Shown here in pieces: positions 42,301 through 58,400 of a stretch of DNA of 64,000 nucleotides (position 1 is its first letter; each line of letters opens with the position of its first letter). Source of the stretch: Druceiella hillmani (Eukaryota; Arthropoda; Insecta; Lepidoptera; Hepialidae); the NCBI GenBank assembly GCA_039881145.1, contig JAYKKI010000133.1, positions 3,862,501 to 3,926,500 on the forward strand, in the 5' to 3' direction. The notes under the pieces are model-generated. The model was not told the origin of the DNA and did not search any database. It was given only the letters and a program-made list of their open reading frames with translations. The position numbers and the translations under genes were made by a program.

Positions 42301-45300
42301 TTTTTTTTTATATTTTAAAGCGAAGTATATTTGACCGCTCATTCTGTTTTTAGAGTTCTGTACCTAACGTATTTAAAGCAGAAATTCTCGTAATATTGCT
42401 GTCGACTTTTTGAAATTTGATCCGGTTTTAAGATCTGTTTTATAGGATCAGTTTTTGTTATTGGAAAAATTGTTATATGGAAAAATTATCTCCGAAATAT
42501 GTAAGTCAAAATGTCAAATATTTTATATGTAAGGAAGATTTTTCGTACAAACCTATTAATCACAATAATAAAACAGAGTTACAGTTCCCGTTATAACATT
42601 GCTTTGTTATTGTCTTTTAACCTTTTCTTTCTTTTCGTTTACAACTTATAAAATATATTTTTTTAAATTTTTATCGTAATCGATCACACATTTTAATGTC
42701 GTTAATAGTATACCTATTTTTAATTTTATTGCATATTTGTGTTTTGTTTCTAAATTGGCCAAACAGGCATTTTGTTTTAATTTTTGTAAGAAATATAATA
42801 CAAACAAAAGTTAGCCCAATTCATGACATTAAAACGTCTAATGAAATAGGATAGGGAAACAAAATAAATTCTGCGTACTTTACTAGATTTACATATTTAA
42901 TTGATTTTTCATGGGACTTGATTGCGTTCCTTCTTAGTCAACCATTGCCAATAGAATCGCCTTTTTTTTCAAGTGCAAATTTTAGCGCTAATAGCTTCGT
43001 TACTATCTGTTCCATATCAATGGTGTTGTCCAGTGCTTGGGGTGATAAAAAAGAAACAAATGATTTTCTAAAAGGCATTGAGCGTCTAATTCAACCTTGA
43101 CTTCATAACCTGGAAGGATTTTAGGTATTGTCTGATATATTTTCATGGAGCTTTCGACGTAATAATTTTGTCTATTACTATTTCCTTCTGAATAACCTAA
43201 TATTTCCTTTCCATGAACAATTTTTTAGTTTTCTTATGAAAAGCCCTATTTTATCCGCAGAATTAAGCCAATTATTATTGACTCTTGGAAAAAGTTATCT
43301 ACACACTGAGTAATTTGATTAAGTTTTGTTTGTAGGATTTGACGACCAACAGTGGATAAGGAATTAAGAGTAATGGTTTAGCTAGCATGCAAATATCTTC
43401 TAGGATAAGTACCAAAGATTTCTACTTTTTTCGTGAGACTGATGTTTTGTATTTTGCTTGACATATAATCCGTAATAACACATTGGAATCCAAGACACAA
43501 AAAATTATATCTTGTAACAAAAAAGTTCTACTCTTAAAAAAACTTGTTATTGCTTTACATAATAAAAGCAATTTTATAGTTTATATAATGAAATGCGTTT
43601 GAACCTATGAAAAAGTAACCTTTTTCTACACATTGACTATTCTCCGTGTGAAAAATGCTTAGTTTATTATTAAAAAAGACGAAAACATAAAAAGACATGT
43701 CAGCCATCATCCGAAACTTCAAATACACAAGTCGATGCACAAAATTTCATGTTACGTTACATTAATTTAGACAATATGCTCAAAAGTGGAGGTCCTAAAA
43801 TAAAACTGGATTGTGTGTCCTTGGAAGCCTAAAAAATCCATTAATGAAGTCGAGGAAGCTGGCCAATTTATTTATAGACTTAAAGCAACTAAAACTTTCA
43901 ATTAAGGATTTATTAGATTGTTGAAACCTCAATACTACGACTTGACTACGATTGTTGACACGCTACGAATATTAGCACAAGCTTAGAATAATGCTGCAAT
44001 ATTGCGATAGTATACAAACTGATATAATAGAAGCCGATTTCTATACTTATTCAGATCATTGAGTTAAACTGGGAATACGATATTTCGTGTCAAGTATGCA
44101 GTGATATAAAAAAGACCTAGTAATAGTATATGAATTATATCACAAATGATTAAAAAATTATTAAAAATCATCATCGCGGGAGAGTTAAAACTGCAATATT
44201 CAAATTATTTCAACCTGAAAAAGTAATGCAGAAATATATAATTATCTACTTGAAACGATTTACTTTTCCGTTTCACTTTTGAACAGACGACGACCTAGCG
44301 GACTTCAAAAGTGCTTATTTGGAACTGACCAAGAGTGTAATAATGACAATAATGCCTATGAAGGATTTGCCCGCGTTACTTCTAATACCAATAAGATGTT
44401 AAAGAAAAAATTCAAAGACAATGCTATAAGAGAAAAAACAGGTCGAGATGTGTCTATTTTATCCACAGATGACGTCAAAACGATATTGATTTGTAAATCT
44501 CTATTAAACATAATTATACACCTGACAAAAATTATTATCATTTACAAAACCTGGGTGTGAAACTGTACGGTACGCCATGTTAGAGAAATTTAATAAGTCA
44601 AGGGGAGACACACTTACAGAAATAAAAATTTAAAAGATTCCGATATTAAATTTTAACTTAAGACCCTATTATTTTTATGATCGGAATATTTTTGTTGTTT
44701 TGAATGGACCATGTCATAATATAGCTAACAGAAGACACCTAGAAATGTTACTTTCTTGTTAAGTACAGTGTATTTTAGTGCACTTATTCTGTATTTTTTC
44801 GTATGCTTACTTTTTTCAAAAATCGATACAAATATTGTATATGAATTTAAGTTGCTCTTACTCCAAATGTCATTCAAGTTTACATTTTTAAAACATGTTG
44901 AGTTTTTGATATCTAATTTAGTTTTCCAGTTAATTTTAAGGTGCTAATTACTAAACAATGATTTTATAAAAAAAAATATTTTACACGGACGTTAGAATTC
45001 GTAAATCTGCCATATTGCATGATATTACCTATGGCTAATTGATAAAATCCTGTTATTTTTTATGTTTAGGTTCCTAGTGCCCAGTGTGTAAAGCTTAACT
45101 GCATCTCTATGCAAAGATTGTTAATTTCAATCTAGGTACGATTAAGTTCTAACAGATAGCTACATATATGGAACCCAGCATAAATATTCACATTGTATGG
45201 TATTGCTCGTCGGTATATAAGCTTGTCACTAATCGACACAATCCTGTTATACTTTATATGTAGTTTCCTAGTGCACGAAGTGCAAATAAATTTTTACTAT

Positions 45301-48300
45301 GTCTTTTTGCAAATATTATTAATGTTATCTTAGATGTGATTTTGTGAATAGGTAGGTATGTGATATACATGGATGCTAAATTGCCGTAAAAATTCATATT
45401 GCACCATATTGAAAGTCCGTATATGAGTCTATCTTTAATCTAAACAATCCTATTATTTTTTACATTTAGTTTCCTAGCGGACAGAGTGCTTATTATATTT
45501 AAAAGTGCCTTAATGCGAAGATTACTTTATCTCCAATATGATTATGTTATCACAATTATTCAAATACGTGGATGCCAAATCAGCATACAATATTCATATT
45601 GCATGATACTGAACGTCATTACGTAAAACTATTGCTAATTAATAAAATTATTTCCTTTAAATTTAGCTTAACTATATTTTAATGACAAGACTATTATCTT
45701 ATCTGAAACATTATTACGTTATAACTGATATATAGATATCAAGTTAGCACGAAAAAATTCATATTGCGCCGTATTAAACGCCCGTGTATAAAAACCTACC
45801 GCGAAACTTTTTATAATATTGTAGGATTCTTCTCTAGTGTAACAGCGGTATGTCTTTAGGTAAAGACTTAATTTTACCTCAGATAGGAGTATGTTTTTAA
45901 AAATACGTACATAAAATATATTAAATGGAGAGATGTCAGGTTAGCATATATCACTGCCACAGCCATATACACATCTACCACAATACAATCCTCTACTCAT
46001 TATTTTGTTTAAGTTAAGCCTATTTTGTATGAATAATTCTTGTGACTACCTCGTACTTGATGTATGCGAGATACTTACTACATTACATTTTTGTTATGTA
46101 CCTTGTTAATATTTTGCAATAAATAAATGTGATTGTTATGTTTATAAATTAAAATAAATATACTATTCTGAATACATTGGATAACGTTACATCATACAGG
46201 GGTCAGAATAATCGAGAAAGTAAGCAAATTAATATTCACGGGAAGTGTGATGATTATGAACGTGAAAGGGGGTCGAAATGCTTGCACTTGCTAGACGGGA
46301 TTCGTATATTTATATGAAATGCTTGCACTTGCTAGACGGTCGAAATGCTTGCACTTGCTAGACGGGATTCGTATATTTTTATTCACGGGAAGTGTGATGA
46401 TTATGAACGTGAAAGGGGTGTCAAAATGTTTGCACTTGCTAGACGGGATTCGTATATTTATATGTTAACAAAGTATTTTTTTGGGAAAAATAAGTAATGC
46501 AGTGTTATTATAAACACTTTATGATTAGTATTCACTGAAACCTGTACCGACTACCAACGGAAAAGAAATACATACCAACCGAAAAGTTAAGCTAGCAGCT
46601 CGCTGAGAGATTCTCAAACTGTTTTAATTATTAGCACAGAATACAAGTGGTGACGTAAATAAATCTGTACAGTAAATTATCATAATTACTATTGTAACTG
46701 TAGCTTGAAATGAAGAAAGAATTTCAGTATTGGATTCGTTAAAAAAATATCTCGCAATGATAAATGTTTACAAGAAATATAGTCGGAGACATCACTAGCA
46801 AAAGTATAAATTTGGTTTTGTAAACTAATATGGTGATATTATCCGTAATAAAATAGTGAAGCATGTCGGATTAAGTGGAACAAATATTATGTAATTCAGA
46901 TTTTTGTCTTTCTTTGTTTAATGTATGAATAATTAGAAAGCAAAAGCAATTTTTTTATTACAAGTTTTCGATAGCTTTTATTAGACATGGATAATACAGT
47001 CATAACCGAGTTAATTTATTACTGAATTGTACTTAAAGTATTTCTCAAGAGAGTAAAACATATGAAAATTAGAACGCCAGTGTGATTTTCCCTAAGGTCA
47101 AATTAATCAAACATAAAATGAAATATATTTCCACAACCACAATAGTTATCTGATTTAATGCGCTACACCTTTCTTAGCTCCTGGTTGTTGATAAGAATTT
47201 GTATGGCTTACACGTTGGTCTGGTTTAATAACTGCTTTTCATGTTTTATGGCGAATTATTGGATCACTTCACTAATTCACTTAACTTCCAAGTTTTTGAG
47301 GAGGTTTTTGTTGGTTACGTGACGGTTTTAATTTGCTACCAGGCGGGGAATTTTGTTTTTACCACAATGTATTGCCACAATGTACGTATCCAACCTAATA
47401 GTAGCACATCATAAGTCCATATTTGTTTTATTATATATTAATAATTCAGTTTTTCAGATTTGATATCGAGTTGGGAGTATCTTCCCATCGACCAGTATTT
47501 TTTTTTCATTTGGAGTTTAATTTGCTCAGCTTTTTGTCGTAAATGATATTTTCAGTTCAACCTTCCATCAAGACGAGGACCGAGGTATTTCGTTGACTCT
47601 GCCTGAGGAATCTGACATTCTCCAAGAGGTGTCAGATACCTTATTTAAGTTATTCTTGCTTCTCTGCAATACAAAATTTTCAGCAACGCTCTATTTTCCC
47701 ACCCTTGGTCCATTTATGGATTTTGTTTACTGGTTAAAATTTCACATCTTTTGCCATTATAACCGGGTTATGAGAGAATGTGTCCAGTACTTTTTCTTTT
47801 GATGTAGGAATATCACCAGTGTAAAATAAGTGAGGGTGTGGTTTTAGAACACTATCTCGTGGAATCCCTGCCAGGATCCGATGGAACTTTGAGAACGTTC
47901 CTTCGTGGGAGACTCAAAAATTTATTTTAGAGAGGTATTATTCTGGCAATTAATAATATTTCTTCGGTAGTGATTTGTACATTTTTCAAATAAGACCTTG
48001 ATGCCACACTCTGCCAAAAGTTTACGAGACTTGTAAAGATACTGTTGGGTAGTTGCATTTAGGTTTTATTATTAAAAAATAGACCATGTACACAAAATAA
48101 TTTATGTGATAAAACCAACATCCTACATCCCAATATCGATAGAATCTGCGATATTTAAATTATTTGAGAAACGATTGTCACAATATATGAAATCACAAGC
48201 TAGAATACCTGATTTCCGATTTGGGTTTCATTATTCAAAAATAAACTATTATGTGTCATGTGTACATGACACATAATAATTTACGTGACAAAACCAATAT

Positions 48301-51300
48301 TTGAGGGGAAAAAATACTGCAAAGCGGTATTTTCTCCCCTTCAAATGTTTGTTTTGTCACATAAATTATTTTGTGTACATGATCTATTTTTTTGGGGAGG
48401 TTAATTCCGTATCTTGGTTAGTCTTTTGGTAGAGCAGTAGCCTCTTTTGCTACTAGCCGGATCTGTTGGATTATAGTGGCTGCTTTCAGTTTTGTATTTT
48501 CCTCATTTGAATTCTTACATTTAATCCCATAATATGATTCAACGTTTCCTTGAGTTTGCCCCCAAATAGTATATTTTTCTTAAAATTTTGTATCTTTCTA
48601 TATTTGATTGTTTTCTCACTCATAACAATCAAAACAAAGTTAAAATAATTTAATGAATATGTTTAAAAACATCAAAGATATATTTTCATAATCGCGACGT
48701 GATTAAGTTATTATTTATAACACTTGATTTTTTTTTAAATAAAAAGACATACGCTTTCATGGGTTAGCTGCTAGTTATTCAGAAATTCCCATGACTCCGT
48801 CATCCAGCTCCGTCATTGAGTTTTAATGGAATCTTTATAGACATAATAAGACTAGTAAAATAAATAAAAACTCGACGCGTTTTTTTTGTTTTTCATTAAA
48901 AAGCTTCCATGACCATTTCCCTCCTTTATCATCTGATCCTTCTAGTTATAATATATAACGAAAGGATCCATTAAAACGTACTATACAAGAATAAACTCAA
49001 TGACTTTACTCCCAACCATTGAGAGTTACCCACTACCACATCCTTCTTCTATTGACAGATCCTACCGATTATAAAATAGAATCAAAGAACTACTTTAAGT
49101 GAAACGAACCCAAACTCGATGAGTTTTCAGTAAATTTCTATGACCACCTCTCTTTTCCGTTATCATATCAGCTCAATGATATGACCATGTGATGATATTA
49201 TCATCAGAATTTAATAAGCTTGCAAGTGGATAAAAATTTATTTGCTAGATATATTTACAAAAGCGTATTCAAATGTCATATTCATTAAACTGCTTTTTTT
49301 TTCATAACTATATTTCGAATTTATTTTTCTAAAAAACTTTGTTTCAAATTAAACATAATGGTTTTCAATATATGACATGTTTTTTAATGTTTTTCTTTTT
49401 CAATGTCAAAGATATCCTCCCTTTAATTTACTCTGCGCACTTTCGATTCATTTATTTATTGACTACCTTTTTTTTAAATTGTGTGTTTCTTTGTCGGTAT
49501 TGAGATATTTATTATTTTATAAATTGCTATTTCGTGTTACATCACTGGTCGTAATTAAAAGTTAAATATAACATTTTGACAAGGCAATATGTCAAATGTC
49601 AAATTTCTATACCCATTTGAAAATAATTTTGCCACATATCATCGATTGTAATTATTCCAATAAACGTAAGTTTTTACGAATTTGCGGCTCATATTGTGTG
49701 TAATAACTAGGTTTCGAAGAAATAGTGAGAACCTCAATAAGATTTTGGTGGAACGAGCGAATCAAGTACAATTTATCACCAATATCACTTTTACCGTATA
49801 CTAAAAATTTGTCAGTGACATTACCAAATTATGCAAAAAACGATGAATAAAAAATAAGTTATTTAATGATACTTGCAGGAACACTTGTAGCTCTTAAAGA
49901 TCCGGATTGTGGAAGTTCATGTCCATCTATTGCTATTTTTCTGAGTTCTGGCCGAGTGAACTTGGAGTGGAACTTTGTAGCTACTCTAGTCTCAGAGGAA
50001 GTTGTAGATCTAGATCGGTGGCACGAGATTCTCGTATCCGCTTCTACGAATGAAATAAAAATGAGGATTGATGATGAAGAGAGAATCTATTCGTAAGTTA
50101 AATAATCTAGATGTGTTTATTTCAGTTCGTTACATACTCTTTGTCTACATATTTTCTGTATTTATTTATTCTACTAATTTCTTTCATTATATACCACAGT
50201 TTGGTTTCTAGATTAAAGTTTTGAGAAATAATGTTTCACTCAAATGTTTCAGGGCTAAAATAGATTATTATCAGCAAGTGGACTTCGACCGGAGGATTGT
50301 GGTGGGATCTAATTTCAGCGGACAGATCTCTGACGTGATAATTAATTTCAAGCCGTTGAAGCTGTGGATGTATAAGGTCGTTTTTCTATTATTTAAATGA
50401 CTTACTGGCTTAATTTAAATTCTTTTCTATGTGTCATCCATGCTGGTTTTCGATCTTTCTATGTTGGTGAAAATTAAAAGGTATTTTATTTAATTAATAT
50501 GCAAGTATTGGCATCACATTTAGTGCAATCGGTTTACTTTTTTTTATGAATGGAGTTTTTAAATAGTTTTCGTACAGATACTTCCAATTATTTGTTTCTT
50601 TTTCATTTTCACGTGAATAATACGTAATAATGTGAATAAATAAGATTGTCCAAAAAATAGTAAATAATCGGATTTTTTGTAAACAATTTGAAAAAATTTT
50701 TATTCTCGTTATTTTATTAACAAAAATTAATTTTCGTTTCAAAATATTTTGAAATGTTTGGAAAGTATGGAATTAATATGATATTCTGTTTCCGAAAAAT
50801 AGAATTTTGTTAGAAAGCAAAGTAAATAAAGCCAACTTAATTAAGCCAATATATTTTGTAGTTTACTAAATAGTTACATTACTTCATGATTTCAGAACTC
50901 ATTTAAAAACTAAATGTGTGAAGACCTTAGCGTTTTATATGCATTTGGAATGAGATTTTTTTCTTGAATGATAAATTTAAATGCACATTATAACTTCAAT
51001 ATTTAATTTAATTACGTCTGTCGAAGGTTTTTCAGTGCAAAATAATATTTATTATTAATATTACGTAATGCAATCTTTAATTATTCGATCTTGTAATCAA
51101 ATATGAAATGTTATAATAAAATATATAAAAATTTGTATGTGAGGAACTAAGCGTTTGTCAAAGGTTTGAGAAATTTCTTCATAGTGAATGATTTATTAAT
51201 AGTTAATTAATTAGACGTATACTTGTTATAAACTCTACATAACATTATCATTATTAATATTGTGTAGTATAATTTACAATAATTATACGGTTTTGTAATT

Positions 51301-52823
51301 AAATATGAAGTTTATTTATAGTAAAAACATTAAAATTATCAAGTAACATGATAAATAATTAAAGTTATATAAACAGTAATGCTCTTTGGCTATGCAGACT
51401 GTAGTTCAAAGGAGATTAACGATAAATTAAACCCATTTAAAACGATACCTGATATCATTAAAAATATGAGATGTTATAGGAGAAATCACTTAGTGTCACG
51501 TTTCCAATATGTAAGCCATTTAATTATTACGCCACGCCACAAGTGAAAGGTTTAATAATTGAAGAATTCTGTTCTTTTTTATATTATAATTATAATAATA
51601 CAATTACATCAGTTTCACATAAAGAAATCGTATTTAAAAAGAGCTTCATATAACAACAAACGAACGGTTCAAATAAATATACCAGTTTAATGTCACAAAT
51701 ATATTTTTAATTTGATCAATTCTATCGCCGTATCAAGTATGATTTATGTAGATTACATCATGGAAACGTGACATTTGGAGATTTTGTCACGCCACATTTA
51801 TTTTTAATATTTATTGTTTATGTCGGCTATCGATTTATATAGGTTATGTGCATGGCCGTCAATTTTAAAAGGATGAAAAGGTAAGCCAGTTTCCATAGGA
51901 AAATTTTCAAATTCATTTCAATAAATATTACGGGTAGCATTTCATCGGGCCATTAAAAACTATTTGGCCATTCAGATAGTGAATTGCGCTTTAAATAACT
52001 GACAAAAATTAATTCAATTCACTGTTAATTCGCATTTCGTGCACGATTTGGTTACATAAATTTTTATAAAGTTTGGCATGATTATGAAATGAACATCAGA
52101 CATTAATTTCTATCAGGAAATTTTAGTTTCCAACGTTCAACATTTTAAGGGGAATTTTGAAAATAGAGCTCTTAGATTACTATGTTATAACAAACTTTTT
52201 AAAAATCACCGACTTCGATTTTATTTTAAATACTTGAGAATGTTATTGAACATTTTCGAGTTCCAAAGACCTTTTTTTGTAATTCCAATTTAAGTGATTT
52301 ATTTTGTATATAGAAGTAGATTTTATGTCAATTTAATAAATTCTCACACACCTTCACTATATATTGTATAGAGAAGTAATATATTATTGTTATTGCAGAA
52401 TGAAGGAACATTAAGGAATCCGTACTCTCTTACAAACGTTGCATATGAAAAAGCTAACATAGAGGAGGGTTTCCAGGTAAATTAATATGAATTCAAATTC
52501 CTATCCAGAAGTTTTATAAACATTGTGTCTGGGAATACCTTCCACAGAGTGACGTTACTTTGATTTTAAATCTGTTCATGTTTTAAAGAGTATCTGCCAT
52601 GGACGTGGTTATTTGGTCTATAGTATCTGCAATATTTGTAAATATATCTCGTGAATAAATCTAGTATAAATAGGTATTGTTAATGTCTGCCATGTTCTTG
52701 GTTATTAGATCTATGGTATCTGCAGTTTTTGTAAATATATCTTGTGAATATTTCTAGTTTAAATAGATATTGTTAATATCTGCCATGGTCGTAGTTATTT
52801 GGTTTATGAAATTTTGCAGTTTT

Positions 52824-52871
<48 letters not shown>

Positions 52872-53249
52872 TATTGTTAATATCTGCCATGGTTGTGGTT
52901 ATTTGGTCTATGGTGTTTGTAGTTTTTTAAATATATCTCTTGAATACCTCCAGCATGAAAAAAGATTGTTAGCACGATTCTTGCATACGAGCACATTTGA
53001 ATGAATTAAAAAAAAATATGCACGCAAAAAATTACGGAATTTCATGACCAGGATAATGTTCCTTTAATTTAAGTTGAGTTATAATCCGCGCTCTCTTAGT
53101 TACGATGCAATGGAAATAAATAATATATATATAAATAACTGCGTCATTATTTTGTTTCTTGAAAAAATTACTTACTATATACATATTCATTTTATTGATA
53201 ATAATTTTTTTGATAAAAATTTTTCAATAGAAGTTATTATATATATATG

Positions 53250-53302
<53 letters not shown>

Positions 53303-54950
53303 TCCTATGCTTTTCTTAGTAACAAACATGGCAGCTAAGAATTGATGTACGTACCTCAATTTACGAATTTCATATTCTAACTTACAATGATTTCTAAAAT
53401 ATTATAAAACAGTGCAATATTATCTCACCCTTTCTTGTGGTCATATGATACAGCATTCAATTAACCCTTGACTTCGAGAAATTATTTTTTTAATTTTATG
53501 GCTTTAGTTAATTTTCCATCTGATTACTTAATAAACGAATTAATTTTTTGCAGAGCACAGTTAACGGTTCTTTTATAACCATTCCCTGCTTTAAAGACGC
53601 TGCACAGTGGAGTATAGAAATGTCAATTCAACCAAAATCAGATGAAGGTTTAATCATCTTCATGCAGAATCCAAGTGTCGATAACTGGCTTAATGTTTCG
53701 CTACAGAATTTGAGGTAATTACCATGTTATGAAGCTTAGATGCTTAGATTTATGCGTTCGAAATATGTTTGAATTTCTCTCTCCAAACACATTGATTTCT
53801 TTTAAGTTTTTATTATCAATTTAAATCAGATAATAAATTCATTTTGCAATATATTTAACCACCACCTAATAATTATGATTTTTGTTTTTTTTATTTTCTC
53901 TTGTTATTGACCAAACAAAATAAAATTATGTGATATTTCGAAACGTTATCTTATATTTTTTATTTTAGATACGTGTATGTTTTCTATTAAAAATAATCGA
54001 GTTTCATATAGCAATGATATAGTTTAAAACATACATTTTACTAGCTATGACCACAACTTCGTGGCAAATAATTAGGAATTTTTTTCTCTCTTGTATGTTG
54101 CAGCTATATTTATTTATATTGTTGCAGTTCATATTATATACTATTACCACACCAAATTTCATCAAAATCCGTCTAGGATATTTCGCGTCATACCCCCTCA
54201 AACTGACATACAAACAGACAGATAGAAAGTCTAAAAGAAGTTTTCTGGCTCATATTATCATTCCACATGCTAAATCTATCACTTTTTTAAAAATATTTTT
54301 AATGTACAAAATTCACTTTGCTTCAATTTTGTTATATGTATAGATGTACATAGCTAATCTTAAAAGATTATTTCACCTTTCGTATTGTGTTTACACACGA
54401 TCTTAAAAAAAATTAATAAATCCTCTTTAATTTTATTTTAGGGTATCGTTAACAGTCTGTTATGAAGGCCTTGTTGAGGAAAAAAGAAGCGACGTTGACT
54501 TAGAAGCAAAAGCCTGGCTGGAATTAGTATTGGTAAAGGTAAGAATGAATACCTACCGCATTGTGATAGGCGCTGATATGTAACAAAGTTGTTAGTATTA
54601 ATCTTAATAAGTATTTTGAAACTATACTCTGATGGTATACAATATGTAGATTATTATAATATTTGCTATGACTTTCAATAAACATTTTATTAATAAATAT
54701 CAAGTATTTATATGCTTATGGCATATAAGCATATAAGTAACGTACAAAAATATACCAAAAAATTGACAAGAATTTTTCAAACAGTTCTTTAAAGTATTTC
54801 TTCACTAAATCGTCCAATATCCAAATGAATCATTTTTCGCAAAATTTTGAGGATAAAATTTTCCAATTTTCCTTATTAAAACGTGTTTCTCTGTAGATAT
54901 GTGTAACGAAAGTTATGAATATTCTTTAAAATAAGATTAAATTAACACTG

Positions 54951-55035
<85 letters not shown>

Positions 55036-55413
55036 GTGGTGTCCGGGAATAAATGTTGAATAAAGAAAGATGTCATTTGTTGGCTAAAAATGTCGTTGAA
55101 ATAAAATATAAAACCCGCTCTTTTTCTAATTAAGTACAAAAGTTTTTCACATCAGCTTTTCTAACACACCCAATATTGTCCGGAGTGCAGTGTCTACTCG
55201 CAGTGGCGATGTATTCGCACCTGTTCTCGAATTATTGCCCCGAGCGGCGCTGAAGAATATTTGCAATTATAGTGTGTACGAACAAGATGAGGCATAGTTG
55301 TGGATATTACTTTCCATGTTCTGAAAAAAGTACTCTTTTCAATTTTATTTTATAACGATAATCAACTATTTTCCAGGTACGTCTTTCTTTGTCCAACACC
55401 TATCCCCGCAGAC

Positions 55414-55465
<52 letters not shown>

Positions 55466-58400
55466 GGAAACTTTGTTACTTCAAACACTTGTCCCAATAT
55501 GTTTATTATTTTTTTCAACTAGTCGCCTAGTTTATGAAATAAATAAAGTTTAAATTTTGTATGAAATCATAATTATGTTTAAATTAACACCCCATAATCC
55601 TTACACTAAATATCACTTTGGCAACGTGTTCACTTATTGAAAACTTTCCAAACTGTCAAGTGTCATAATGAAATGTCACTTATCCGTTTCAAAATTCCAG
55701 TTTTTTAAACTTGCGTACATAGTAATTAAAATACAAATAATTTTATTTCATAATGTATTTGGTATTTACACATACCTAAATTTTATGTTCCGTTTCCATT
55801 TAAGTGCCTTCCCCGTACTCACCGTACTTTTGCAACCGACGACAATAATTTTGACTTATATTATCTACGTTGTACCTCTGGCATTAGAATTTGCCTTCCT
55901 TCCAAAATGAATTAGCACATTTTATTAAAATGACGGTTTATCGTCCTGTATTGAATTGATCGTAATAAGACTTGGTCGTCGGATAAAGTTCAATGTAGAT
56001 TATTATGGCTATTATTATGACATTTGGTATACTAATACTATGTTCTACCAGCATTAAAAAACGACTTAATAATTTTAATTTCACTCACTTGATATCACAA
56101 ATAACAAATAATTTAAGAGAATAAAATCGAATTAAACCAATCCACTGCGATGTCAACCTAAACTTTGATAAATATCTAGCCAGGAGAAATGTGTGAAGGT
56201 TGCTGTGATAAATTAACTATACAGATTGAATTTGAAATAATAAATTAAAATTAATATTATTTTATTGATAAGAAGCGAATAATAACTAACCTAAACAACA
56301 AATGAAAAATATCATGTTAATAGTTATTCCGACAAGTTTATTTTTAAAATCGATATTAATATTTATAATCGAAATATAATTTAATATTTGAGCAAATAAT
56401 GATGGACGTTAAAGATTTTTAAATCGCTATAATTTTGATTTACGAAATGTAACTGGTTACCAAATAAATATTATATTAGACTGGTTACCAAATAAATATT
56501 ATATTAGACTGGTTACCAAATAAACAATACATTAGATCTGCATATTCATTTTAGTTATAATTATAACAAATTTCTAGGCAATGCGCATAATCAAGGCGAT
56601 TCGAATAGTTTGTTGAACATTAACAAACGGCGCGGTGTCACTCCGCGTGTATTAGTAATTTTGCAAGTAGTAAATATCCGCTCTCGAGCAGCAGGATTTT
56701 GTAAACACGTCCTTAAGGCGCTTATAACACCAAATTATTATTCTTGACAATATTTTCGAAGTCCTAGTTGTTTCCAAAACACGATTGAAATATCATTTAT
56801 ATATGAAAAAAAACAAGAATATCTTGTAACATAAATTTTAAACCAAATTAACTCCGTTATTTATATCTCTTTATGAATAGAATTTAAAAAAACGGCTGCT
56901 CTCGTCTTATTTAAAATCTTGGTTGATTTTTAAATTCAATAAAGTAAATAGAATTCCGATAAAAAAAAATAAAACACATTACTTCTCTCGAATACAAACA
57001 CGCATTTTGGCACTGTATATTGCTTCCCTTTTACTCGCATACAAACCGACTGCGCGCGCTGAGGTGCGGTTTAGGTTTAGCTGAGGTGTAAGTTTGTTTC
57101 CCCACCGGCTCAGATAGCAATAAAAAGAAAAAGCGATATAATCTTTGTTTTAATATCGTACGAATAAGTTTAGTTTAGCAGGAATAATATTTTGTAATTT
57201 TTTATAGGACATGGAAGAATATGCATTATATATTGAATGAAGTGTATATTTTGAAATACGTCTTGTGTTTTAAAAGATATATTGGAGCTCGCGATTATTT
57301 ATTATAAAAAAATTGATTTGAAAATTTCATACATTTGTTTGCGCGGGAATATATTTTAACCTTTTTTCTTTCACGTAATTCACCTTTTTTCGATACTTTT
57401 TACTTACTGACTTTTGAATATTTTAGGTTTCTCTTTTTTTATATTATTTCCTTTTTGGATTTATAATTTTTTTTCACGTGACACTTTTTACTTATTAAAT
57501 TTTTGGACGTTTTGAGTTAGTTATTTTTTATATGAATTCGTGTTTGTATTTATAATTTTTTTCATAATCATTTTTAATTATTCAGTTATGAATGTTTTGG
57601 GTTCATTTTTCTAATTAACCGTTTGTGTTTCTATTTATAAACTTTTTTACGCGTCCTCTTGCTGTGCTTATTCAATTTTTGGGAACCTTGGTTTTTTTTT
57701 ATGCCATCTTTGTATTTGCAATCATTCTTTACGAGATGCTTTTTACTTTTAAATGTTTTGATATTTTGTTTTTTATAGTATCAATTTATCTTTGTATTTA
57801 CATATTTTTTTGAAAAATTCTTATTGCTTAGTAAATGTTGGATATTTCGGATTTGTTTTTTTTTCAATTGTCAATTCGTTTTTTTGTTTTTTTTACGTGA
57901 TCCTTTTTGGTTACTAAATGTTGGATATCTTAAGTTTGTTTTTCTTCAATTATGCATTCATGTTTGCATTTATATTTATTTACGTAATCCAATTTTGAAT
58001 GTTTGGGTTTGTCTTTTCTTTAAATTAACCATTTGGGTTTGTACCTATAAACTTATTTACGCAACCCTTTCTGCTTATTGAATGTTTATTATATTTTGGT
58101 TTTTAGTTTATATCAATTCATGTTTTTATTTACAAATTTTACACAGTGGTAGTTGGCGCATCGGGAAAAGGCCGAAGCTACATTCCGTCCGCAGAAATAT
58201 TATTCTAAGAAATATTGTGATCCTAAATAATACCATGAAAGCAAAGGTGTGTTTATTTGTAATTCTGTCAATTATAATGGAGAAAAAAATCAACGCGACT
58301 TTTTGCACACAGATAGTTGACGAGTCAGGAAATACCGTAGGCTCCTTGTAAACGCAAGAAATCTCATCCTATCTTATATGACAATTCAAACTAATGCCAA

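Larger units (their letters stand above)
42275..49878 (+). other. Intron 7, 7.6 kb
   Basis: Splits LamG domain 1. Besides the listed repeats and the Jockey remnant, 42.9-44.6 kb holds slightly richer sequence with short ORFs on both strands (for example 44279-44560) that I could not assign. Confidence 0.6.

Noticed and set aside
44279..44560. 93-codon ORF in intron 7
   Set aside because: No motif, no splice context and composition like the intron. It may be transposon debris but cannot be supported.
47160..47420. Possible Jockey gag-like segment on the minus strand
   Set aside because: Only a short loosely similar peptide; its position 3' of the RT remnant does not fit one element.
57625..58351. 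Hydrophobic membrane-protein-like ORFs
   Set aside because: They come from a T-rich degenerate tandem repeat; Phe/Leu/Ile content follows from base composition.
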